Origin: Mangifera indica
Taxonomy: Eukaryota; Streptophyta; Magnoliopsida; Sapindales; Anacardiaceae
Direction: 5' to 3'
DNA length: 64,000 nucleotides
NCBI RefSeq assembly: GCF_011075055.1
Contig: NC_058153.1
Span: forward strand, 10,664,001 to 10,728,000
Made by a program: the position numbers and the translations under genes. Positions 54,232 to 64,000 of this stretch are shown in pieces. The notes below the pieces were generated by a model. The model worked only from the letters and a program-made list of their open reading frames with translations, was not told the DNA's origin and did not search any database. Position 1 is the stretch's first letter, and every line of letters starts with the position of its first letter.

Positions 54232-55836
54232 TGAATTGGTTACGTCTAGCCAAAGATGTTAAAGAAAGGTGCTTATTGGGAGGCAACCCAATTGATCTTA
54301 TTTTTCATTATTTTTAATCATTTTGTGTCTTTAATTAAGGTTTAAATTAAGAACAAAAAAAAAAAGAAAAGAAAAAGAAATTTAAAAAAAAAAAAGCAAA
54401 TTTCATTTTGTGTCTTCTCTTTTATTTTTCTAATCTCTTTTCCTCCCTGTTCAATTTCTTTTCATCTCTACAAGCCCAAATCAAACGCCGACAGCTTCAA
54501 TCACTCCTCTACTGCACTAACACTCCTATATAGGGAAGTCCTCTTAACTTTCCTTTCATTCTTTCTTTTATATGTGAGCTTCAATTTTTCTACATTGAGG
54601 ACAATGTAAAGATCAAGTGTGGGGGAGGGAATGTATAATTTTCAATCTCTTTGGAACCTTTGACTCTCTTGAAAGCTGTCTTTGAATTTGCTTTAAGTTA
54701 GTATGCATTATTGGTTCGAGTTTGAATGCATGAAAGAGGCAAGTATGATTAGTGATTTTGCTTCAAATGTTTCAAGTGTCTTATTGATTTTAATGATTGA
54801 ATTGAATGGAAATGTGCAAGGTTTGCTACAAGTTGAACACCAATGTGAGCTTTTGAGCCCATGAGTATTTCATTACACTTTGCTCTAATTATCTTCTTTG
54901 TTGAGTGTTTATCAAACATGGCTTGTTATTCTAGAATTTGCTCTGTTATGCATTTCGAGACCACATTTTTTTGAATTCATGCATTAAGATGATAAGGGCA
55001 TTTAGGATTAACCACTTCGGAACTCTTAAAAAGCCAACTTTAGCTATATTTTCTAGTAGATAACCAATTTTGAGCTGAATTTTTTTCTTTGTTTTAACCC
55101 ATAAATATTTACCCCTAAGCCTTTTGTTTTATCTTGTTAACCCTTGTATCAAGATATTGTGAGAGTGAATTGCATGATAAAAAACCAAATGGGTAGATGG
55201 GTAGATATAAGGAAAAAAAAAATTGAAAAAAAAAAAGATGAAAAAAAAAGAAAAAAGAAAATAAAAGATATTCATCCCTTTGTATTGAATAGGAAGTTTG
55301 AACAAGTGAAGTATCCATAATTGTATAGAAAAGAAGTCCAATTATTCCTACATGTTGCAAATTAAATTAAAAAAAAAAATCTTTGAAGAAGGGATGAGTT
55401 TAACTAAAAAAGAAAAAAAAATAGAGGAAGAAAGAAGTGTGGTTGAAAGAGTTATTTTCGTTATTATTTAAATATCATGTAAGGAAACTCACTCATATCT
55501 TGATCTTTACACCTATATTTTCCTTCTTTTTCCTACCTTCACCTAAACCCCATTACAACCCTAAACACTTTGAGAGTATAGAGTGAAACCAATGTGAGGA
55601 TGTTGAATGTTGTTTCATTTGATTTTGATGAGATTGTTGAGATTGATGAGATGCTTATGTTTTTCCAAAAATTCATGCTATAAAGACTTGTGCTCTTGAT
55701 TGTTGTTTTGGACTTGGGTTTCTAATGCATCTTAACTTTGAGTTATTTAAGGATGTACTAAAATGAGGGAAAATGGTGAAGAAGAGACTGATTGATGTTT
55801 GCTTAAGGGCAAGCAAAGGAATGGTGTGGGGGAATT
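54232..55836 (+). other. Athila-like 3' non-coding region with two PPT-like tracts
   Basis: No env-like ORF is readable, although Athila relatives often have one here. A conserved-looking ACATTGAGGACAATGTAAAG ... AAGTGTGGGGGAGGG (54594-54630) is a first purine tract. The terminal PPT GGTGTGGGGGAATT (55823-55836) precedes the 3' LTR. A-rich runs at 54354-54400 and 55214-55265. The 81- and 70-codon minus frames come from the A-rich runs. Confidence 0.7.
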
Positions 55837-57122
55837 TGTTAGTGTGTGAAATTCCATATTTTTCGGCATTTAATTTCCTTGATTTGTGATATTTAATTCG
55901 TTAGTTATTCGATTAATTGCTTGTTTTAGGAAATCGAACATTAATTGTATTATTCTGAGAAAAGATGCAAAATAAAAGGAATTTTGAGTTGTCACGTATC
56001 AAGACAGAATGACGACAAAATACATAGGAGATGGCAGATTGTGGAAAAGAGAGAATCGCGCTATTTATTGAGAAATTCACAGTTGGAGACTTAATTGACA
56101 ATTGGAGGAAGTTCAGGTCCTTTAGATGATATTTGGCACAAAAAATTCCTCAATGACTGAAGCAGACCTGACACTATAAAAAGGACAATTGCTCTCTGTT
56201 TTAGGGTTTTTGTTTTTTAGGATCCTTTTCTTTCAGAAAGAAACAGAGCCGCAACCCTTCGTTGGTTCTTCTTCAATTAGGATAGGATTTTTATTTTAAT
56301 TTTCTGTGAAGCCATGAACATAAACATGAGTGGCTAACTCTTTTCTTTAGTCGAGTAATCAAGATCATGGTTCTACGACAATTGTGAGATCTTCTTTACC
56401 CGTTCTTTTCTTTTAAATATTTAATTTATTCCTGATTTTATTTGTTGTTGTTTTGTTCAATTAAATAAGAGACGTCTTATTTATTTTGGATTTAAAACAA
56501 CTTTGCTAGATTAAATTATTGAATCCGTAATTGTTTGATGGTTTAATTATAAGTGGCTAACTAGCATGCTTGGTGAAGTAGAATAATTATTGTATGTTAG
56601 TGGAATAGGTTAATCTAATTTAAACAAAAACAACATCTATGTTTTATTGATTAGAATTGGTGGCTTTTCTAATTCTTAATTTTGTTTTCAATTTAAATTC
56701 TAAGATCGTATCTAGAACTGATTGAAAAACAAGAAAAGTAATTAAAAAACGTTTCTTAATTACCAACACCTAAGGAAAAACAGAACAACGAGCGTCTCGA
56801 TGTTTCATAACCAGTTTATTTAAAAGAAAAAAATTAATTTTTTTATCAATGATCAATTGAATTGACCATACCTGAATTACTTGGCTAGAACTTGATTTAT
56901 TATTGTTTCAATCTAATTTTCTGATTGCTTTGATTATTTAATTATGAATTAATTTATTTTTGTTTATTGGTAGGATTCAAAACAACAAAAGCCCTCTTGC
57001 TTTATTTTGTTAGATTTCAGATAAATAACCTAATCTATGTGGATACGACTCTACTTACCTTATCTACAAGTTTTCATTGAGAGAGTAGAAAATTTTATTT
57101 TTGGTGGATTCGACACCCATCA
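55837..57122 (+). repeat. 3' LTR of the Athila-like element
   Basis: Starts TGTTAGTGTGTG directly after the PPT and ends CGACACCCATCA. Full length (1286 bp). Confidence 0.9.
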
Positions 57123-58310
57123 AATTTATCTCTCATTGTCTTTCCCACTCACTCCTTCTCTTTTTTTATCATTCTCACTCTCCTATTGTTTTTGCTTTGT
57201 ATTCTTTCTCCTCAACTAATCCTCATGCACTTCTTGAAGGGTTAATAGTGCAAGTGTGATGGTTTTATTGTTTATCACGAAGGAATATTAGCTTTTAAAT
57301 CCATCATAAATCACTCGCCTATCAAATTGTCACAATCTCCCTAATAAGATATACCCAGCATACATTGATATTACATCACATAGGATCTTATCATAGTACT
57401 TTCTAATGGATAACACCACTGTCACTTGTTTTTTAACTTTGATCTCTTCACAATCATTTAACTATTGAAGCTTGTGAGGCCTCAATATTTAAGTGTAGGT
57501 AGGTTAAGTTTTTCAACTAATTCAGTACTAGTAACATTAGCAGAACTCCCCTCATTTATGATTAAGGTAAACACCTTATTCTGAATATGGCAGCGAGTAT
57601 GGAAAATATTTTCTCTTTTTACCTCATCTTCAACCCTATATTGCATGTTTAAGGCTCTCCTCGACACTAAAACTTTACCCCTTATCAAATACTCTACCTC
57701 AATGTTAATAGCATCCTCTATTGGTGGTATAGATTCATCACCAAACTCTTTTTCGATCTCATACTTACCATCCTCCCTTAACAACATGGTTCTTTTATTA
57801 GGACACTAAGAGGTTATGTGATCCCTACCCAAACACTTAAAGCACTTGATCTCACTATTTCTTTTAGGTGGTTTGGGTTTACTATTAGGTTTTTCATGGC
57901 TGGACTCCTCTTTTTTAGGTTTAGAGTTTTTGACTTTGGGCTTATAAGGTGGTTTCTCATCTCCTTTAGACACACTTTGCTTCTAAGAGCTAGAATAAGA
58001 TCTTACATCCTTTTTACTCTTCATTTGTAATTGTCTTTTTACCTTAATTGTCATATCAACTAAATCCTTTAACTCAACATAATGTTGTAGCCCATCATAT
58101 TTGTTATATCCCTATTCAACCCATTCAAGAATCTAGCCATAGTAGTATTTTTATCTTCCTTTATATTAGCTTTAATCATTACCTCTTGCATTTCCTTATA
58201 ATTGTCCTCTACCTAGATATCTTTCAATATTCTTATGTGAGATGTCTTCTTCTGTGCTCAGGATGACAAATCCTTTTTCGATCAGCCATAGTCTTCATGT
58301 ATTTAATGAT
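57123..58310 (-). pseudogene. Gypsy protease and Gag C-terminus (other half of the split element)
   Basis: Minus-strand frame 57787-57482 ends in the protease (FTLIINEGSSANVTSTELVE, active-site Asp replaced by Glu in NEGS). Upstream, at about 57800-57850, a CCHC knuckle (CFKCLGRDHITS, stop, C) and a Lys-rich gag tail. These precede RT (46950) in gypsy order, so the Athila-like element split this gypsy copy. Only the C-terminal third of gag remains before the copia LTR at about 58320. Confidence 0.85.
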
Positions 58311-58319
58311 ATGGCTTAT

Positions 58320-58786
58320 TATTATCTTTATAATTATCTCAATTACAATGACACATTAGATAGTGTCAAACTATACTGATCCTTATATAAGACGATTTAG
58401 TGATCTCAAGTTAAAGAATCACATGTACTTACAGTATTTAGAGGATTTATTCCATAGACACTAGAACAATCATCCATATGAATATCCTTTTGTCGAGTTA
58501 GTTCGATGAATAGGTTATTTCATCATTATTACACATGTCTTCATTCATTACAATGTCGAGACTATGAATGTTTCTAGAATGACCACTAAATATGCATATA
58601 GTGTCTTTACGATTAGTTGTCCTTTCCCTTTGTCATAGTTCTACTATTATAAGGGCATGTTATTTGTATGATCATATAAATAGTTAACATATGAATTGAA
58701 TAACAAACAATCTTTTATTAATTATTAATATAAAATTACATTCACAAATATCAAATTTGATTGGCTTTAAGGCTTCTGTCTTAACA
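58320..58786 (-). repeat. 3' LTR of the decayed copia element
   Basis: On the minus strand it begins TGTTAAGACAGAAGCC right after the purine tract. The left boundary near 58320 is approximate because its partner is outside the window. Confidence 0.6.
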
Positions 58787-58999
58787 ATCTCTCACTTGCA
58801 CTATAATCAATCAGTTATATATTCAATGTTAAGCTCAATTATATGTCTATCATGTTTTTATTACAATAAAGGCTTTGTCAATGAGTTAGCCAAATTGTAA
58901 TCTATATCAATCATTGTTATCTGTATATCACCTCATTGTATAATCTCTCAAATTAAGTGATATCGTATGAGCATGTGTTTGAACCTTTTTGGTAAGTGC

Positions 59000-60340
59000 T
59001 GTCATCGACACCCAAATTAAAATTCTAAATTCCTATAACAAAAATGTAGTAAAGGAAAGTAGGGATCGTTCCCTCGAAAAGTTTTAATTAGTACGTCATC
59101 ACAAATCAATCAAAACAAGAAAATAGAGGGGGGTTTGAATTGAACGCCAATTATAATTATAAATAAATAAATAAATAAATAAAAATTTAAAAAAGTAATC
59201 TGAAAGAAATTAATCAATTTAACAACCCTTGGTCTACAGTTACATCCACCATTGAATTACGATTGATCATCGATACCAAAAATATCAAATTAATTATTTA
59301 AATATTCGTTGCGGTATTAATTACATGTCCTTCCTTTTGATTAGTTAACCAAAAACATGTATTTTATTTAACCCTTATCGATTAATAATTCGGATACGAT
59401 CTCAAATTTAATTAAACAATAACATTATGAATTAGAAAGACCAACAAAACAAGACAACATAAGCATACGACGTTGCATTTAATCCAATTGATTATTTTTC
59501 TAGGATTTACAGTTCCTAACATAGTAATTATAGATTGAACACTTGCCACTTCAATTAGATGGATTGAACAATTACGGATTCAACACCTAAACTAGCAGTA
59601 GATTATATTAATTGATAAATTAATCGCACTCCTTAGCAATCAACCAACACAATCATGAAAAATAATTCAGAAAGATAATCAATATTTGAATAATTAAAAG
59701 ATGCATTAAAGAACAAAACTTAATCTCACAATCATTGTAGTTCCATGGTTTCAAATCTCTTCAACCAAGAGAAAATATTTAGCCACTGTAAACCATATTT
59801 AGCTTTCTAATCCTCCAAATTACAATGATGAATAATGGCAAAATAAAAATAAAAGTATATATATTTTCTCCGTACTCAGATCTGGAAATAAAGGTCAATC
59901 ATAATCTCCTAATCCAGCTAAGCAAAGGTGATACATATCTTCCCAAAAAGAAAGGAAAATATATACATTTTAATGTATATCCTTCCTCCAAAAATATTCT
60001 TCCTTATCTATCTCAATTAATCCCCTTTTCCAGCTAATAATCATCCATTTTCTAGGAAACAAATCTTGACAATTTGTGGAATATCTCAGTTGATCTAGAT
60101 GTCCAGATTCAATTTTTGAATTCTTCTTTCGTCATTTTAAATGCCCATGCCTAGTTAGCATCATGGATTTTGTAGATTAATAGGTCTGCTCCAATTTTTA
60201 ATCTTTTTGGCCCAACTTACTCCAAAAATATTCAAAAATTCCTAAGTACAAAAGATAAATAATTCTATTAGGTTGAATTAAATTTCCAAACAACATAAAG
60301 GAATTAGAACTCAAAATAATAACAATTAATGACGTTATCA
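59000..60340 (-). mobile_element. Athila-related solo-type LTR (1.34 kb)
   Basis: On the minus strand this runs TGATAACGTCATTAATTG ... GGGTGTCGATGACA, a TG...CA LTR. Its end (GGGTGTCGATGACA, preceded by TCGAGGGAACGATCCC) and internal words (GAATCCGTAATTGTT, GATTGTGAGAT) resemble the Athila-like LTR at 55837. It separates the two halves of a copia RNase H. No internal region is attached. A clean TSD was not found. An AAAT microsatellite is at 59161-59182. Confidence 0.65.
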
Positions 60341-61622
60341 CCTTTGATAACACTGAGACTCATTTGTCTGAGTAATCACTCGATTGTTATTGTAATACAA
60401 CTTAATCAGCTTAGTAATACTGAGAAACACTCTAAATTCTGTTATGAACGTCTTAATCCATACAACTATTTTTGTAGCTTTTAAGAAGGTAATGTACTCA
60501 GACTCAGTTGTAAAATTAGCCACTGTATTTTACTTAGAGTTTTTCCAACTAAATGCACTATTTAAGCAAAATACAAACCCTAATTAAGATTTGTAATCAT
60601 CTTGATCAGTTTGAAAACTAGCATCATTATAGCCTCTTATAGTATGTTCAAATTTCCTTTCATAAACTATGAATGCATCCTTAGTTTTTCTCAAGTACTT
60701 CAGGATATTCTTGATAATTATCTAGTATTTTTCACTTGGATCAGATTGATACTACTACAAACGCTCAAGATATATAAAATATCAATCCTTGTACATAACA
60801 TGATGTACATGATTAATCTTATAGCCAAAGCGTATGAGATCATACTCATCTTATCTCTCTCAGATTGCATATATAGACATATCTTTTTTGAAAGATATCC
60901 AACAAGGGACATGAGCATAAATCCTCTTTTGGATTCTTTATATTAAATTTAATCAGTACCTTGTCTGTGTGTATGTTTTGCCTTAGACCTAATAGTCTAT
61001 GCTCTTTATCTTGGTAAATTTTAATCCCAAGAATATAGGCTATTTCTCTTAAGTCTTTCATGCAAAAGCACTTAGATAACTAATATTTTATTGATTACAA
61101 GTTCAGCATGTCATTTCTAATAATCAAGATGTCATCGACAAACAATACCAAAAATGCAATCACACTCCTACTAAACTTCTTACACACACATCGTTCATCT
61201 TCATTTTTGATGAATCTGAACTCACAAACTTTATCAAAATGAATATTTCAATTTCTTGAAGCTTGTTTAAGTCCATAAATGGACTTTTTCAACTTACATA
61301 CTTTGTCTATCTATCTAGCAAGAATGAAACCATTGGGTTGCACCATATAGACATCTTTTACAAGGTTACCATTCAGGAAAACAATTTTGACATCCATATG
61401 AAAGATTTCATAGTCATAGTATGTAGCTATAGCAAACATAATCCTAACAGACTTAAATATAATGACTAGAGAAAACGTTTCATCATAGTCAATGTCATAC
61501 TTTTGGGTAAAACCTTTGGCAACTAACCTTGTTTTATAAGTACGCATGTTACCTTCTATGTCAATTTTCTTTTTGAAAACCCGTTTGCACCTTACGAGTT
61601 TTATCCCATTAGGTACATTCAC
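60341..61622 (-). pseudogene. pol: Copia RT and RNase H N-terminus (decayed)
   Basis: 61622-61311: RCKRVFKKKIDIEGNMRTYK, LVAKGFTQKYDIDYDETF, FHMDVKIVFLNG. The palm region near 61100-61200 is unreadable in one frame. 61061-60846 has AYILGIKIYQDKEHRLLGL, and 60523-60338 the RNase H segment ANFTTESEYITFLKA. The C-terminal RNase H remainder lies beyond the inserted LTR at about 58802-58999. Many lesions. Confidence 0.88.
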
Positions 61623-61754
61623 CAGAGTTCATACTTAGTTTTAATGCATGGAATTTATTTTAAGTTTCATGGTATCTAACCATTTATCATAATATGAACT
61701 TGAAATAGCCTTACCGTAGGTTTTAGCTTCATCATGATTTATGACTAGTCAATT

Positions 61755-61965
61755 ACCATGCTAAGTAAGTTTGGATTCGAGCCAAACTGAGCTTGAACTT
61801 GAGCTTTAACTAATTTGTTATTAAAACGACATTGTTTTAATACATATTGGTTAAAACAACATTATTTTATATCAAAATTTTTAGCTTACGAGTAGCTCGA
61901 ACTTGTTTGGCTAGAGCTTGTTTGAGCCAAGCTCAAATGAGCTCAGTTTGAATTTAGTCTTACTA
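61755..61965. repeat. Dispersed GGCTCGAG-type repeat within the copia remnant
   Basis: TTCGAGCCAAACTGAGCTTG ... AAAACGACATTGTTTTAA ... TTTGAGCCAAGCTCAAATG. The ends are partly inverted copies of each other. Third member of the family at 6050 and 33555; it lies between RT and integrase sequence, so it inserted after the copia element. Confidence 0.55.
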
Positions 61966-62892
61966 CTAAGTTAGGAGAAAACTAAATCTTTATGGCTCAT
62001 GAGATACTTATGTAGACCTATGTAGCTTTTGTGTGTATTAAGGTTATTCCACCTGAAGTGGGCGAACTTCTTTATTATGATTAACCATTTGTGATGACAT
62101 ATCGTCCTGTTTAACATCCATGCTATTTTATGATATAGGAACTTTATCAAGCTCCACCACCTCCTACTGATTCTCTTGAGAATAAATTCCTTTTCAAGAA
62201 ACACGTCAATACGAGCAATAAATACTTTTTACTCCTCTAGGTGGTAAAAGCGATATCTCTTAATAACGTTTAAATACCTCATAAAAACACTTTTTGGACA
62301 TAGCATTTAGCTTGTTTAAAGTCAATTTCTTGGTATAAGCTTCACAATCCTAAATCCTCAAGTAATCTAGATTGAGTTTTTGCCTAGTCCACAACTCGTA
62401 TGGAATTTTATCCATAGAGATGAGACATGGTTTAGTGTAAAGGCAATAGTTTATAGGGCATGACCCTAGAAAGACATGGGTAGATCAATAAAATTCATCA
62501 TAGACCTGACCATTTCCATTCAGGTCTTATTTTCTGTTCAGATACATCATTTTGTTGTGGAGTACCAAGAGGACTAAGTTGAGATACTATCCTATTTTTC
62601 AGGTATTATCTAAATTCAGCACTCGATCACTTCAGAGGATTTTAATTTGTTTCTATTGTTGTTTTTCTACTTCATTCTTGAATTCTTTAAATTTATCAAA
62701 ATATTCAAACTTATATTTTATAAACAACACATAGTCATATCTACCGAAGTCATCAGTAAATATGACAAAGTAGACTTCTTTATATCTACTATGTATTGTC
62801 ATGGGCTCACACATATTGTTGTGTATAATCCCTAATAGTTTAATTGTCTTTTCATTATGACCAATAAAGGGTGTTTTGGCTATCTTACCCAA
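61966..62892 (-). pseudogene. pol: Copia integrase (decayed)
   Basis: 62892-62653 reads KIAKTPFIGHNEKTIKLLGI, HNNMCEPMTIHS, VIFTDDFGRYDYVLFIKY, the start of the copia integrase core. The first Asp is Asn (IHNNMC). The remainder to 61966 is scattered over frames with stops. Confidence 0.82.
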
Positions 62893-64000
62893 TAAACATG
62901 ATTTGCATTCATCATATGACTGAAAGTCAAATGATTGTAAAATTTTTTATTCAAAAAGTCTTAATATATGTTTTGATCCTTTGTGTCTAGCCTACAATCC
63001 CATAGATATGTGGTATTCAAATCGTTTGATTTTAATCATTTATTATTTTATACATTGAGAATTTCATTATCTAATTTTAGAATTTATAAACCATTAGTAA
63101 TTCAGTTGTTTTATAGAAAATATTATTTAAATTGATGGTTGTAATATCACTAGCAATAAAAAATGAATATTTCTCTTTATCTAAAATAGACAAAGAAACT
63201 AAGTTTCTAGAAACAGAAGGTATATAATAACAATTTTTTTAATTCTAAAACTAGTCTGGTGGAAAACCTAAGATAATAAATACTTGTGGCTAATGCAACA
63301 ACACATGCTTTATTTCTAACACATAGGTCAACCTTTCCTTTAGTGAGAAAAAAACTCTATTGTAGTCCTTACATATCAGAACAAATATGAGAACCATATC
63401 TTATGTCTACAACTCAAGAAAAATAATAGTTTATCTCAATGACAAACATACCTGAAATAGAGGCTTCAACTGTCTTCTTTTTCTTTTTCTCTAAAAAGAT
63501 ATTTCAATGTCTCCTCTAGTGACCTGTTTTGCCACAATAGAAACAAATAACATTTCCCTTCCCCATACCACTTGTAGGTTGAGTTGCAATATTAGGTTAC
63601 TTCTTTGCTTTGGGTTTAAGCTTAGCCTTAGCCTTAGCCTTGACTTTTAATGTTTAATCTTTAACCACAAGTAAATTAGTCGAAACTACTTTTCATACTT
63701 CTTGTTCAACCTGCCTAAGCATATACAATAACTCTTTAAGTATTTTCTCCTTTTTGTTTAGGTTAAAATTAATAATAAGGTTAGTCTATGATTTAAGGAG
63801 GGATTTTAGCACCAGGTCAATGACAAACTCATTGTCTATGATAAAGCTCAAGTTCGCCAACCGCTCAATATAACCAATCATTTTGAGCATATGAAGGTCA
63901 ACTTGTCCTTCTTTAAAGAGTTTGCAATCGAACAACACACTTGACATCTCATATCGTTAAGTGACATAGAAGTCAACATGAGATACTGAACTTTCACAGA
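62893..64000 (-). pseudogene. Copia protease and Gag C-terminal half (decayed, truncated by window)
   Basis: Minus-strand reading finds a protease-like GSHICSDM segment near 63390, a zinc knuckle CFYCGKTGH near 63530-63550 followed by a stop, a Lys/Ala-rich tail (KAKAKAKLKPK) near 63620-63650 and a gag segment (HMLKMIGYIERLANLSFII) near 63840-63900. No frame is intact. Confidence 0.75.

Larger units (their letters stand above)
47564..57122 (+). mobile_element. Athila-like Ty3/gypsy retrotransposon (9.6 kb)
   Basis: LTRs of 1230 and 1286 bp end ACACCCATCA and are about 5% diverged. The 5' LTR has deletions of about 40 and 17 bp. A tRNA-Asp type PBS, gag, PR, RT, RNase H and INT on the plus strand are followed by a 1.6-kb non-coding region and a PPT. 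TCTCT occurs at both junctions (47560-47564 and about 57129-57133), consistent with a 5-bp TSD if the LTR ends are shifted by a few bases. It is inserted between RT and protease of the minus-strand gypsy element. Several stops and frameshifts make it inactive. Confidence 0.92.
58320..64000 (-). mobile_element. Decayed minus-strand copia element, runs off the window
   Basis: 3' LTR about 58320-58786, a PPT just inside (minus strand AAGTGAGAGATTG), then RNase H, RT, INT, PR and gag in copia order up to the window end. RNase H is split by an LTR-like insertion at 59000-60340. A dispersed repeat sits at 61755-61965. The 5' LTR must lie beyond 64000. Confidence 0.85.

Noticed and set aside
54232..55836. 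Env-like ORF expected in an Athila-like element
   Set aside because: No frame of useful length or membrane segment is present on the plus strand; only A-rich runs and PPT-like tracts.
1..64000. tRNA, rRNA or snoRNA genes
   Set aside because: No cloverleaf with B-box GGTTCGAATCC or rRNA core sequence was recognised on either strand by eye; a tRNA scan would be decisive.

Overview
This window is nuclear DNA of a flowering plant, most likely a eudicot. It is AT-rich and almost entirely transposable elements. The evidence is Ty1/copia and Ty3/gypsy retrotransposons primed from tRNA-Met and tRNA-Asp type sites, a RICESLEEPER-like hAT transposon, Mutator-type foldback elements with 9-bp target duplications, and MITE-like repeats. 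There are no bacterial-style operons, and I see no rRNA, tRNA or CRISPR array. No clearly functional host gene is present. The only gene-like host material is a duplicated relic of an unrecognised gene (219-841 and 39191-39905, minus strand) and a possible terminal exon at 38085-38268.

Layout. (1) 1-2768 is copy A of a segmental duplication whose copy B lies at 39060-41530; copy A carries a foldback element (1061-1852) that copy B lacks. (2) 2769-4984 is an LTR plus gag remnant of a SIRE-like copia element. (3) 6590-21530 is an old, pol-less SIRE-like copia remnant. It is split by a young, structurally complete 10.7-kb relative (7672-18373, TSD ATTAT, LTRs about 1% diverged) that landed inside the old copy's accessory ORF. 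(4) 22304-33118 is a minus-strand copia element with LTRs about 7% diverged; its integrase is interrupted by a 3.1-kb hAT element (26132-29208). (5) 33119-39060 holds two foldback elements with perfect 9-bp TSDs, a 29-base poly-C run and assorted repeats. (6) 42780-43433 is a probable SIRE-like LTR remnant. (7) 43434-58310 is a degenerate minus-strand gypsy element split by an Athila-like gypsy element (47564-57122, LTRs about 5% diverged). (8) About 58320 to the window end is a decayed minus-strand copia element containing a gypsy solo-type LTR (59000-60340).

How the parts work together. In the young copia element the 5' LTR supplies a TATA promoter, the PBS primes reverse transcription, gag encodes the capsid and nucleocapsid, and pol encodes protease, integrase, RT and RNase H. 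A GC-rich third ORF between pol and the 3' LTR resembles a plant transposon-protein family and ends in an 11-residue coiled-coil repeat. Its gag-pol junction has two in-frame stops and its RT carries a frameshift, so this copy probably cannot move by itself. The most interesting signals are that accessory ORF, the arrays of short palindromes upstream of the LTR TATA boxes, each with its own motif in three LTR families, and the foldback-element family whose insertion can be verified against an empty paralogous site.
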